From Rana temporaria (Eukaryota > Chordata > Amphibia > Anura > Ranidae), in the NCBI RefSeq assembly GCF_905171775.1, contig NC_053490.1, positions 521,484,522-521,548,521 of the forward strand: a stretch of 64,000 nt of DNA, given 5' to 3'. The notes beneath the pieces were generated by a model. It was not told the origin of the DNA, did not search any database, and saw only the letters and a list, made by a program, of their open reading frames with translations. The first letter of the stretch is position 1. Every line of letters begins with the position of its first letter. Position numbers and translations under genes: made by a program. Shown here piece after piece: positions 46,410 through 56,409 of this stretch.

Positions 46410-48667
46410 GAAAAGAGGGGGTAGCTATGCAATTGCATAGATGGGACTTTGAGTGAAGCACATGTCTGCGCTTCCATCCCTGGTACGAATGTAGAACAAG
46501 GGAATTGGGACTTTGAATGAGGTTCAAGACAGAGTGGGAATGCATGGAAGGAAAACATGTTTATTGACATGCAAAACAAGGTGTGATATACTCTCAGGTT
46601 CGCAGGGGCTGAGCATGTAGACATAACAATAAAGGACAATAGAGATACATAATAATGTCAACCCGGAACTTCATGACATATGGGTTTGCATATGAACCAT
46701 GGACACAGGGACATACAATGCCATCAATGATTAATACAATATAGTATGAAAAACAAAAAACACAGCTTCCCATGAGTGAGGGAGATGGATACACCAATTT
46801 CCTTAGATGACACAGTGCGATTAAAAGACATAAGGTAAAAGTTGTAGATGGGAAGCTGTGTTTTTTGTTTTTCATACTATATTGTATTAATCATTGATGG
46901 CATTGTATGTCCCTGTGTCCATGGTTCATATGCAAACCCATATGTCATGAAGTTCCGGGTTGACATTATTATGTATCTCTATTGTCCTTTATTGTTATGT
47001 CTACATGCTCAGCCCCTGCGAACCTGAGAGTATATCACACCTTGTTTTGCATGTCAATAAACATGTTTTCCTTCCATGCATTCCCACTCTGTCTTGAACC
47101 TCATTCAAAGTCCCAATTCCCTTGTTCTACATTCGTACCAGGGATGGAAGCGCAGACATGTGCTTCACTCAAAGTCCCATCTATGCAATTGCATAGCTAC
47201 CCCCTCTTTTCTCTACTATATCTACCAGGGATGGAGGTTCTCTGACTGAGCTGACAGCATTCCCCTGCCAGCCATGTGGGAAGTCCCAGCTCCCCTTTGT
47301 GCCCATGTAGCTTAACTGTGGAGCTGTCTGCATTTAACCATTTTATTTTTGTCCATCAGACCTGACACGATGCGGCGCATTAGGCTGATCGGGTTTGATG
47401 CTGTGCATTGGCCGCCAGCCTCGGCACTCTGTCACACACCCGGAAGCTGTGATGCGCTCTGAACGTCTCCCTCCTGCCCCCCCTCCCGCCCTCTGGACGG
47501 GGGGGACCTTGGGGCACTGGGCGGCGTAAACAGCGCATCAACGTCACGCTCACCTGGTCCGCGTCTGACGTCATCCTGACGTCAGGACGCCGATCGCGGG
47601 GATTCCATCTTGCCGGCCACAGCTGATGGGGATCACCTATTTCGGGTGCGGACTCCTCCCGCCCCGTCATTAGGCCCTCCCAGCCTAGATCCGGCTAGCG
47701 TGACGTTGGTGTGCGCCTCTGATCAGCCGCACGCTGGGACCATGGGGTATTTATAGGCTGCGTTCACAGCCTGTCTTATCATCCATGGGATTATGCCACA
47801 CCACTGAGGGACTCCTAAACGGGTTGTTCCACACCCAGGTAAAAACCTTTTTGCTAGTTTGGCTTGTCACTACCAGACTTACAGTCTGGTATATGCTGTC
47901 TCACCCTATCTCCATATATATTTATATATAGATCCCTGGCAGTTTCCCTCCGATGACCACCTGTTTGGCTCCATACCCCTGTTTGTGGCCATTTGTCCAC
48001 CTGAAATTTTCCAGCCCTGCATCCCGGCTGCTCCTGGCGCAGTCACCCCAGCTTCCGGGACTGACACCCCCGCCGTGGCAACGGCTCAGCATTATGCTCT
48101 CTCCCTTGATCAACACCATTCTTTAGGTACGTAAAACTAGGACCACTTATCATGTTCCCCTTTTTATGCTCAAGTCACTGTAGATTAATACACTATCTAA
48201 TCCTCCAGATTTGGAAGCATCAGCCCCTGATGAGTGCATTCAGCACGAAACGCGTCGGGCCATTCAAGGATGCTACCCCACTCCATATCTGAGCTACCAG
48301 CCACTACCATCTACAACTTTTACCTTATGTCTTTTAATCGCACTGTGTCATCTAAGGAAATTGGTGTATCCATCTCCCTCACTCATGGGAAGCTGTGTTT
48401 TTTGTTTTTCATACTATATTGTATTAATCATTGATGGCATTGTATGTCCCTGTGTCCATGGTTCATATGCAAACCCATATGTCATGAAGTTCCGGGTTGA
48501 CATTATTATGTATCTCTATTGTCCTTTATTGTTATGTCTACATGCTCAGCCCCTGCGAACCTGAGAGTATATCACACCTTGTTTTGCATGTCAATAAACA
48601 TGTTTTCCTTCCATGCATTCCCACTCTGTCTTGAACCTCATTCAAAGTCCCAATTCCCTTGTTCTAC
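46410..48667 (+). mobile_element. Hammerhead-bearing insertion with 15-bp target duplication, Penelope-like layout
   Basis: ATTAATGGATAATGA occurs directly before (46395-46409) and directly after (48668-48682) this segment, and the left-arm sequence of the host element continues across it. Inside are a - strand copy (46410-46849) and a + strand, 5'-truncated copy (46851 to about 47215) of the same unit head to head, then about 1 kb of other sequence, then a longer + copy that starts with the hammerhead (48216) and runs to 48667. Long duplication, truncation and an inverted partial terminal copy are known traits of Penelope-like elements, whose terminal repeats carry hammerheads. No RT or GIY-YIG coding frame is seen, so it would be non-autonomous. 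Confidence 0.6.
48216..48274 (+). ncRNA. Type I hammerhead ribozyme, complete core
   Basis: Read 5' to 3': outer stem I strand AGCATC (48216-48221), one unpaired A, inner stem I strand GCCC (48223-48226), core CTGATGA (48227-48233), stem II GTGC / loop ATTCA / GCAC (48234-48246), core GAAA (48247-48250), a minimal stem III CGCG (48251-48254), then TC with predicted cleavage after C48256. GGGC (48257-48260) pairs with GCCC, an 8-nt internal loop follows, and GATGCT (48269-48274) pairs with AGCATC. All core positions fit the hammerhead consensus and every helix has full Watson-Crick pairing. The internal loop in stem I facing loop II is the typical place for the tertiary contact of natural type I hammerheads. 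The very short stem III resembles those of newt satellites and Penelope-like elements. It is in the last CD247 intron, in sense orientation. Confidence 0.85.
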
Positions 48668-49391
48668 ATTAATGGATAATGACGGCCATAATTCCGAAGT
48701 TCACTACACCATGTGTCTTCACTTCTACGGGGGCCATTTTTTTGTGGACCAACACATACAAATAGCTGTGACAGGCGCTCAAATAGAACACCTGCACTAA
48801 TAAAGCAAAAAGATATGCATATATACACGCTTGATGGATAAAATTGTATAAAATACATAAAATGTCATTAATAAAATTAAATAGATAAAAATAGATAAAT
48901 GGGTACCGGAAATGACTTCAAACCTTACATCAGAAATATAATGGAATGTATACATATAAAATATAAAATGTATACTTAAATCTCAAAAAAGACTGACATA
49001 GTCAACTCCGTGATCCCAAACATAAAACCTTACTAATAATTACTTAAAAAACAATTCAGGTCGAACTCCACATTGAGTCCATCAGGTACTAAAGTATGGA
49101 GGGAATGGATCCATTTTGATTCTTTTTGACTAATGGATCTCACCACATGATATTCTGAATATGTTCCTTAATTCCTTGATTCCTTAATTTCCCCAAACAT
49201 AATGTCAGCAAGCACTTTGCACAGGTCCACAACAAGGATCCTGCACATCTAACCTTTTGGGGGATAGATAGGCATAACAAACCCTGGAGGGGAGCAAAAA
49301 AAATTATCTCTGGACAGCCAGACTCTGAACAAATTGTAGCCTTTAATAAAAGGACAGCACTACAAGTCACAGCAAAATGAAATAAAAACCT

Positions 49392-49438
49392 GACTGCTGA
49401 CGCGTTTCGCACTGAAACTAGTGCTTAGTCATAGCAGC
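49392..49438 (-). ncRNA. Broken hammerhead relic
   Basis: On the - strand: stem I CTGCT / AGCAG, stem II GCAC / GTGC, GAAA, CGCG and TC are all present, but the first core strand reads ATGACTA where CTGATGA is expected (C3 and G8 changed). It sits in the centre of the 5 kb inverted repeat. Probably an inactive derivative. Confidence 0.3.
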
Positions 49439-50046
49439 AAACCCTGTAGGGGGGCACGTGTGGTGAGATCCATTAGTCAGTCAAAAAGAATCAAAGTGGA
49501 TCCATTCCCTCCATACTTTAGTACCTGATGGACTCAATGTGGAGTTCGACCTGAATTGTTTTTTAAGTAATTATTAGTAAGGTTTTATGTTTGGGATCAC
49601 GGAGTTGACTATGTCAGTCTTTTTTGAGATTTATGTATACATTTTATATTTTATATGTATACATTCCATTATATTTCTGATGTATGGTTTGAAGTCATTT
49701 CTGGTACCCATTTATCTATTTAATTTTATTAATGAAATTTTATGTATTTCATACAATTTTATCCTTCCAGCGTGTATATATGCATATGTTTTTGCTTTAT
49801 TAGTGCAGGCGTTCTATTTGAGCGCCTGTCAAAGCCATTTGTATGTGTTGGTCCACAAAAAAATGGCCGCCGTAGAAGTGAAGACACATGGTGTAGTGAA
49901 GTTCGGAATGTTGGCCGTCATTATCTGTTAATATCCTACCATCAAAATGGCCACCACCATGACTAGAGACATGTGCTCTGTCAAAATGGCCGCCGAGACA
50001 CTTTAGATTTTGAGCATATATAAGCAAAGCGCTCACATCCAATCAG

Positions 50047-50091
50047 ATTCCTCTGATGAAGTCACGTGGAGTGACGCAACGCGTCAGGAAT
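50047..50091 (+). ncRNA. Hammerhead-like motif with GCAA instead of GAAA (right arm copy)
   Basis: Stem I ATTCCT (50047-50052) with AGGAAT (50086-50091), core CTGATGA (50053-50059), an extra A, stem II GTCAC / GTGGA / GTGAC (50061-50075), GCAA (50076-50079), CGCG and TC (50084-50085). It is the partner of the motif at 46238-46282 and lies sense to CD247 in its last intron. All helices are preserved although one core base differs from consensus. Confidence 0.45.
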
Positions 50092-50773
50092 ATTGCGTGT
50101 GACCGGAAGTGACGTCATCCTCGTCTACACACGGGTTTTATCTGTATTTTGCCCGTTCTTTCACCCTGCATGTAAGCGCACATTTGTGCTTTTCAATAAA
50201 TTCCTAATTTTTTACATCTTCACGATGAGAGGCCCTTTTCTTTTCTTTATCCCCATGAGCATACCTTGAGTCACAGGAACCTGTTGCTAGCATCTCCCTA
50301 CTTGCTGTCCTCGAGGAAACGGTGGAAAACGATTGTACGTGGCACTGTATGCTGGATAATACAGCTATAAGGCTCTTCTTTTCTGGTCGGTGAGGTAAGC
50401 GCTCTGTGAGACCATATATAAGGAAGACCACGTTTTGGAACATTTAGGATTGTTCATTCACGAAAAGTTCATTGAATCAAGGACTTTTTATATTGTGTTA
50501 TTCGCCTTATTGGATTTATCCACTGATTTGTTTCAGTATATGCTTACCTTACCTATTGTCATATTTTTTTGGTACAGTTATTGGATTTCACATTATCCTT
50601 ATTGATTTATTTAGGGTATTTTACTCTCTTACAGGTTTACACTTATGCACTTGGTCACTTTTTAAGTGTTTTGTTATTTATTGTGTTAGTTCATCCTTTT
50701 AGCACAGGCACTTCTTTAGAGGTTGCGCTCATCGCTTTTTTCTTTTAAACTGCTGGCACCGTTTAAATCCTGT

Positions 50774-51429
50774 ATCAGGGGCGGACTGACCATTCGGGCA
50801 CTGCCCATCAGGGTTGCCAGCCTCAGTAAAATCACGAACAGTATGTAAAAATCTGTGTTTTAAAAAAAAAATTATTATAGCTGCCCCGCCTCTTCAGTAC
50901 CTTTTCAGTGTGTGTATGTATACTGTGTGTATGTATACTGTGTGTGTGTGTAGTATGTATACTGTGTGTATACTGTGTGTGTGTATTCTGTGTGTGTGTG
51001 TGTGTATGTATCCTGTGTGTGTATGTATACTGTGTGTATGTATACTGTGTGTGTGTGTATACTGTGTGTGTGTATGTATGTATACTGTGTGTATGTATAC
51101 TGTGTGTGTGTATTCTGTGTGTGTGTATGTATGTATGTATGTATGTATGTATACTGTGTGTGTGTGTGTGTGTATACTGTGTGTGTGTATACTGTGTGTG
51201 TGTATACTGTGTGTATGTATACTGTGTATGTATACTGTGTATGTATTCTGTGTGTGTGTATTCTGTGTGTGTGTATTCTGTATGTGTGTATACTGTGTGG
51301 CCCCATAATCTATTGCCTGGGGGCCCCATAATCTCCTGTTGCCCAGGGGGCCCCATAATTTCCTGTTGCCCAGGGGGCCCCATAATCTCCTGTTGCCCGG
51401 GGGCCCCATGAGTTGTCAGTCCGCCCCTG
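50774..51429. mobile_element. hAT-type element with CAGGGGCGGACTGAC ends, copy 2
   Basis: TCCTGTAT on both sides (8 bp). Same ends and interior plan as the 9.2 kb copy, with a longer TGTGTATACTG array (50905-51300). It ends 128 bp before CD247 exon 8. Confidence 0.9.
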
Positions 51430-51557
51430 TCCTGTATAATAATAATAATACAGAGATGGAGAGATAAAGATAGATACGAGATGGACGGCAGCGGTGACGG
51501 GTTCTGTAGCCACCAACATTGGGGAGATTCATTGGTTTCCTTCTGTTTCGATTTCAG

Positions 51558-51620
51558 GGGTTAAATACCGGCCGTAGAGAAACGTATGACGCCCTTCAGA
51601 TGAAGAAGCTCCAACACTGA
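51558..51620 (+). CDS. CD247: CD247 terminal coding exon 8, second half of ITAM3 and stop
   Basis: Seen: acceptor TTTCGATTTCAG ends at 51557. The reading frame gives GLNTGRRETYDALQMKKLQH and a TGA at 51618-51620. Human zeta ends [21 protein letters not shown], so the match is clear, including TYDAL with the last ITAM tyrosine. With exon 7 the third ITAM is YQGL, seven residues, YDAL, the same spacing as human. The C-terminus is one residue shorter and lacks the Pro-Pro-Arg tail, having Lys-Lys-Leu-Gln-His instead. FcR gamma has GLSTRNQETYETL here, which is less similar past the tyrosine. The region after the stop is the start of the 3' untranslated region; no convincing nearby poly(A) signal is visible. 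Confidence 0.95.
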   Translation, partial: GLNTGRRETYDALQMKKLQH

Positions 51621-52500
51621 GGACGGGTGGAGTGATTGAGAAATCTGGATCAACTAAGAAAAAAAAAAAAAAAAAAATGCATTTCAAACCATTTTTTTTC
51701 TTTTTATACTATTTTTAATTTTATTTTTTAAGAGAGAAATGGGTAATTTAAGGTCTTTATTATTTACACGCTGTAAGGAACGGACGCATTCTCCTGTAGT
51801 AACTGACACGGCGAGGGGCAATCGTGACTCTCTATAGAAGCAGCAAAGGTCACGTTGCTTGGCTGTAGAGATCGGTTATGTCTCGATGACGACTATGGCA
51901 CACGGGGTTGCCATGACAACCCTGACATCAGGTTCATTCTATAAGTAATATCGTAAAAACGTTTAAAAGGGACCAGTCGTGGCTGAGCTATGCAAAAAAA
52001 AAAAATGGAACATTCCTGTGTTATATGAACAATGATGACTTTATGAAGGGTTTATCCTTTCCCCTTCATTTAGCTTGACTGTGCTATGACTTGACTAGGT
52101 CTTATGGTGGCCACACACGCTTATTTGATTTCAATCGAAAATGATCGAATTGGTTAACAGTCCAATAGCTATACCTTTCCTTCTGATTGATATAGGCCGG
52201 ATGCCAATAAATGGAGTCGCTCGGTCAGGGTGGAAAATGATTGTCCTGCATCAATCCACAGCATGGAGAGACTTTGGTTGTGAATTCAATCATAGTTTGA
52301 TTTGTTAGATCGTGAGACTGAATGGTGGAGATGCAATCAATAACGCACGATTATCCCCTTCCCTGCCCTATGGCATATTGATCAATTGGCTTGTTGACTA
52401 TAGATCGATAATTTCTATCAGGAGAGATCAATCAGAAAGAAAATCTATTTACTGAGGCGTGTATGGCGGCCATTAATCATTGGGTTAGAGGACATCTTAG
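51621..52500 (+). other. CD247: Probable 3' UTR start of CD247
   Basis: This stretch follows the CD247 stop codon without an obvious intron donor and starts with about 40 nt of apparently unique sequence, then an A-run near 51659-51677. It contains no open frame of note and none of the dispersed repeat families seen elsewhere, at least to about 52500 where hAT-type elements begin. I see no canonical AATAAA within it, so the true transcript end is unknown. Confidence 0.45.
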
Positions 52501-52526
52501 GTTTCTCTCCTGCCGACCGTCTAACA

Positions 52527-52674
52527 CAGGGATCCTCAAACTGCGGCCCTCCAGCTGTTGTAGAACTACACGTCCCATGAGGCATTGTAACACACAGACA
52601 TTCACAGACATGACTAGGCATGATGGGAATTGTAGTTCCTGAACAACTGGAGGGCCGTAGTTTGAAGACCCATG
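52527..52674. mobile_element. hAT-type MITE, CAGGGATCCTCAAACTGCGG ends, copy 1
   Basis: Flanked by GTCTAACA at 52519-52526 and 52675-52682. Arms are inverse (GGGCCGTAGTTTGAAGAC at the right). 148 bp. Confidence 0.88.
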
Positions 52675-52682
52675 GTCTAACA

Positions 52683-53174
52683 CAGTGGTCTCCAAACTGC
52701 GGCCCAAAGGCCGGATGCGGCCCTTTGCTTGCCTTTATCTGGCCCTTGGAGCACTATCTCTCCCAATGATATGAGACACTATTCTGCCATCTGACACCGA
52801 CAATGGAGCACCATTTCTCCCACTGACACCACTAATGGGGCACTATTCCTCCCTATGATACCCGCAATGGGGCACTATTCCTCCCTATGATACCAGCAAT
52901 GGGGCTCTATTCCTCCCTATGATACCAGCAATGGGGCACTATTCCTCCCTATAATACCAGCAATGGGGCACTATTCCTCCCTATGATACCAGCAACGGGG
53001 CTCTATTCCTCCCTATGATACCAGCCATGGGGCACTATTCCACCCCCCTAATACCGGATGTTTACTCCCACTGATGCCAGGAAAATGTTCACTCCCACTG
53101 GCCAAAGTCTTGGCCCTCCAAGAGTCTGAAGGACAATAAACCGGCCCTTTGTTTAGAATGTTTGGAGACCCCTG
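52683..53174. mobile_element. hAT-type element, CAGTGGTCTCCAAACTGCGG ends
   Basis: Flanked by GTCTAACA at 52675-52682 and 53175-53182. Carries eight or so copies of a 32-bp unit (GGGGCACTATTCCTCCCTAT) at 52800-53040. Confidence 0.88.
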
Positions 53175-53251
53175 GTCTAACATAACAAGACCCCATAGGC
53201 ATTCACAATCCCCTTAAATATGGTGCTGGAAAGTGTGATGCACACTCTTGA

Positions 53252-53399
53252 GCAGGGATCCTCAAACTACGGCCCTACAGCTGTTGCGGAACTACACATC
53301 CCATGAGGCATTGCAAAACTCTGACATTCACAGACATGACTAGGCATGATGGGAATTGTAGTTCCTGAACAACTGGAGGGCCGTAGTTTGAAGACCCAT
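53252..53399. mobile_element. hAT-type MITE, CAGGGATCCTCAAACTGCGG ends, copy 2
   Basis: CTCTTGAG lies on both sides (8 bp). Nearly identical to the 52.5 kb copy, so the family moved recently. Confidence 0.85.
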
Positions 53400-54144
53400 G
53401 CTCTTGAGCAAGGAGACAACATCTGTTCTAAGCATGAGGTCAGGCAGATTGAATGGGCAGTAACAGCCAGACCCTTCCCTTTATGGATCCTAGATCAAAA
53501 ATAGGCAAGAAAGTAAAGCCAACAAAAAGGGCAATACACGTTGTCTACCAGGTGATTTTTTTGTTTTGTTTTGCAATTATAACTAGCTCTTTTTTTTTTT
53601 GTGAGTTTGGCAAAGGATTATTACTTTATTTTCTGTAAATATATATATTTATGGAAGAGCCCTGGGGCCATCTTAATTGTTTTTTTATAGAATTCTGAGT
53701 TTGAACGTGCGAATTCTGAGTTTGAACGTGCGAATTCTGAGTTTTAGGCTCCATTCACACCTCCGCGTCAAGATACTCCGCGTACGCGGCGTATTTTGCC
53801 GCGAGTTTGTAACTTTTTTTTTTTTACAAAGCCTTGCCATTGCTTTGTATGGCCGAATGCCAATGCCGCCTGAAAAAAGGGCCCGGGACTTTTTTTCAGG
53901 CGGCAGGCGTACGGCGTCTATGAGATGTGAACCATCTCCATAGACAGCAATGGAAATTCTCCCCTCTAGCGGCACAAGCGTCCGGCGTCGGGCTTTTGTC
54001 GCCTAGATGTGAATGGGCTCTCAAAGTCAGAATTCTGAGATTCAAAGTCAGAATTCTGAGATTCAAAGTCAGAATATATTTCTATTTTCTTGTTATATAA
54101 AACTTTAATATTTTTCCTGTTTTTATTTTTATTATTCTTAGATG

Positions 54145-54261
<117 letters not shown>

Positions 54262-54469
54262 TTAGTTTGCCCCACTATTCTGCATTTACATTTGTTCTCT
54301 GTGAATGTTCTTTAGGCTATTTTTTCATCTCAGTGAGTGTTCTTTTACTATGGGCAGTAGAAAAATACTGCATTGTGACCACTAGATGGGGCTGAGGAGC
54401 ACAGGAGTACATGCAACAAGAGATACAATGTTCCAATTCTAGGGAACACTAGAAAGAATTAGAAGATAT

Positions 54470-54912
54470 GGTGGAACCTTGGATTACGAGCATAATCTGT
54501 TCCAGGAGAATGCTTGTAATCTGAAGTACTTGCATATCAAAGCGAGTTTTCTCCATAGAAGTCAATGTAAACGAAGATAATCAGTTCCGCCTAGACTTCT
54601 ATTGGATGCAATACCGCATGTGGCCAGAGGTGGGGGGGCGCGGAGAGACTCTGAGACAGCCCGGCTGAACTCGGTAACCCTCGGAAAACACTAAGGAACG
54701 GAGTGTTTCCGAGCATTTCCGAACCATTCCAAGTGTCACTGGCTCCCCCGCACCTCTGGCCAAATGCGGTACTGCACACCGCAGAGGCTTGAATCCTGCT
54801 AGTTTTGCGAGACAACACTTCGCAAACCAAGTCAGGATCTTTTTTAAAAAGTTGCTCGTCTTTCAAAAACGCTTGTTAACAGCATGACTCGTAAACCAAG
54901 GTTCCACAGTAC
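54470..54912. mobile_element. TIR element TACAGTGGAACCTCGGATTACGAG, copy 2
   Basis: Shares GGATTACGAGCATAATC and CGTAAACCAAGGTTCCAC with the copy at 6.8 kb. No coding content. Confidence 0.65.
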
Positions 54913-54951
54913 ATGAAAGTCATTGGTTACATTTATTTGGTAATTTCCTTT

Positions 54952-55220
54952 AGACCCGGTTCACACTGGGGCGATTTGTCAGACGACGCAGCCGCCTGAC
55001 AAGTCGTGTCCCATTCTAGTGAATAGAACCGTTCTAATAGGAGCGACGCAAGTCGCTTCCGACTTAGAAAAAGGTTCTTGTACTACTTCGGGGGCGACTC
55101 GGGGCGACCTGCATTGACTTCTATACAGAAGTCATTTTGCAAGTCGCCTTAGATGTCGTCTTCATGTCGCCTGGCCGAGTCGTCCCCGAAGTCGTGCCGC
55201 CCCTGTGTAAACTGGCTCTT
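54952..55220. mobile_element. MITE, GACCCGGTTCACACTGG ends
   Basis: Flanked by TTA; the right end reads GTGTAAACTGGCTC. Interior of CAAGTCGCC / GGCGACT words. Confidence 0.6.
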
Positions 55221-55667
55221 AGCCTTCTCTTGAATTGTTACGTTGTATCTCTTGTTACAAAGACGTATATATATTTCCTATGCTCCTCAGCTCCATCTAG
55301 TGGCCATAAGCGGTATTTTACCCCTGCCCATAATAAAACATTTGCTCGATAGTTTTTGCCCTATTTGCACATGTACATGCAGATTTGCTGGACAAATGGC
55401 TATGCAATATATCGTTTTTTTTTTTTCTTTTACTCCTAAGTGTTTTGGTAAAAATGTAATTTCTGCTTTATTGATTGAAATTCTCCAACACCCTCCAGAT
55501 AATTAAAACGCAACTCCGACAGGTTTTCAGTCAGATTATATTAAAGTGTTACTGAACCCACAACAGTAAAATCAGTCTATGTATGCAGTAACGCATGCTT
55601 GATATACTCACTGTGGAACCTAAGGGGTTAATTCTGCACATTGTGTAAAAATGCTGTTTTCTCTTAA

Positions 55668-56121
55668 AGCAGGGGTTCACCCAAAAAATAAATTTTTAAC
55701 ATTACATTCAGCCGAGTTGTCCTAATGACAATCGGCTGTTTTTTTTTTTTTTTCCCGTACATACCTTATTTTCACCGCCGCTTCCGTGTATGTCTTCTTT
55801 GGGACTGGGCGTTCCTATCTGATTGACAGGCTTCCGACCGTTACATATTACGCGTCACGAGTTGCCGAGCGTCGGTGCGCAGGCGCCGTATAGAGCCGCA
55901 CCGACGTTCGGCTTCTTTCGGCAACTCGTGACGCGTAGTATGCGACGGTCGGAAGCCTGTCAATCAGATAGGAACGACCAGTCCCGGAGAAGACATACCC
56001 GGAAGCGGCGATGAAAATAAGGCATGTACGGGAAAAAAAAAAGAAAAAAACAGCCGATTGTCATTAGGACAACTCGGCTGAATGTAAATGTTAAAAATAG
56101 ATTTTTGGGTGAACCCCCGCT
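55668..56121. mobile_element. TTAA MITE, AGCGGGGGTTCACCC ends, copy 2
   Basis: TTAA at 55664-55667 and 56122-56125. Same ends and same CACGAGTTGCCGA / inverse hairpin as the 6.3 kb copy. Folds almost completely on itself. Confidence 0.8.
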
Positions 56122-56409
56122 TTAATAGTAGAGTCCTAGGGGGGCACTCTGCACATGCTCAGTTTGGTGTGTATTGCTATTTTTTGGGGGGGGGGGGGTG
56201 CATTTGATCAACACAGGGCCAATCAGCACTGTCTAGACAGAGGGTCAGGGGTCATGCAGCCTCATAGGCCAGTGAGAGAATAAAAACTCCACCAATGAGT
56301 TTTACCCAGACACTGATAGAAGTCACAAGACTGCTATATACTGCTGATGAGAAAGGGTATTTAGCAGTTTATTTAAATAATTGCATTTCCATGTTCTGTG
56401 TACTGTGGG

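Larger units (their letters stand above)
45592..50748. mobile_element. Long inverted-repeat element, about 1.27 kb arms
   Basis: Sequence 49475-50748 returns as its reverse complement in 45592-46394 plus 48683-49140; the left arm is split by the 2.26 kb insertion at 46410-48667. The arms meet around a spacer of about 315 bp (49148-49463). The arms carry an AATAAA (near 50197) and one hammerhead-like motif each. No reverse transcriptase or transposase frame is visible. It may be two opposed copies of one retroelement, or a fold-back element. Confidence 0.7.

Noticed and set aside
46361..48800. The same 75-residue frame (starting MSFIVMSTCSAPANL) present three times
   Set aside because: It is repeated because the hammerhead-bearing unit is present three times; it has no domain features and spans repeat ends differently in each copy.
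50832..51411. Cys/Val/Tyr-rich or His/Thr-rich frames up to 183 codons
   Set aside because: They translate the TGTGTATACTG array of a hAT element.
12249..51620. FCER1G (FcR gamma) as the identity of the gene
   Set aside because: FcR gamma has a single ITAM and a different C-terminal end; here two ITAMs occur with zeta-like spacing and the zeta exon order.
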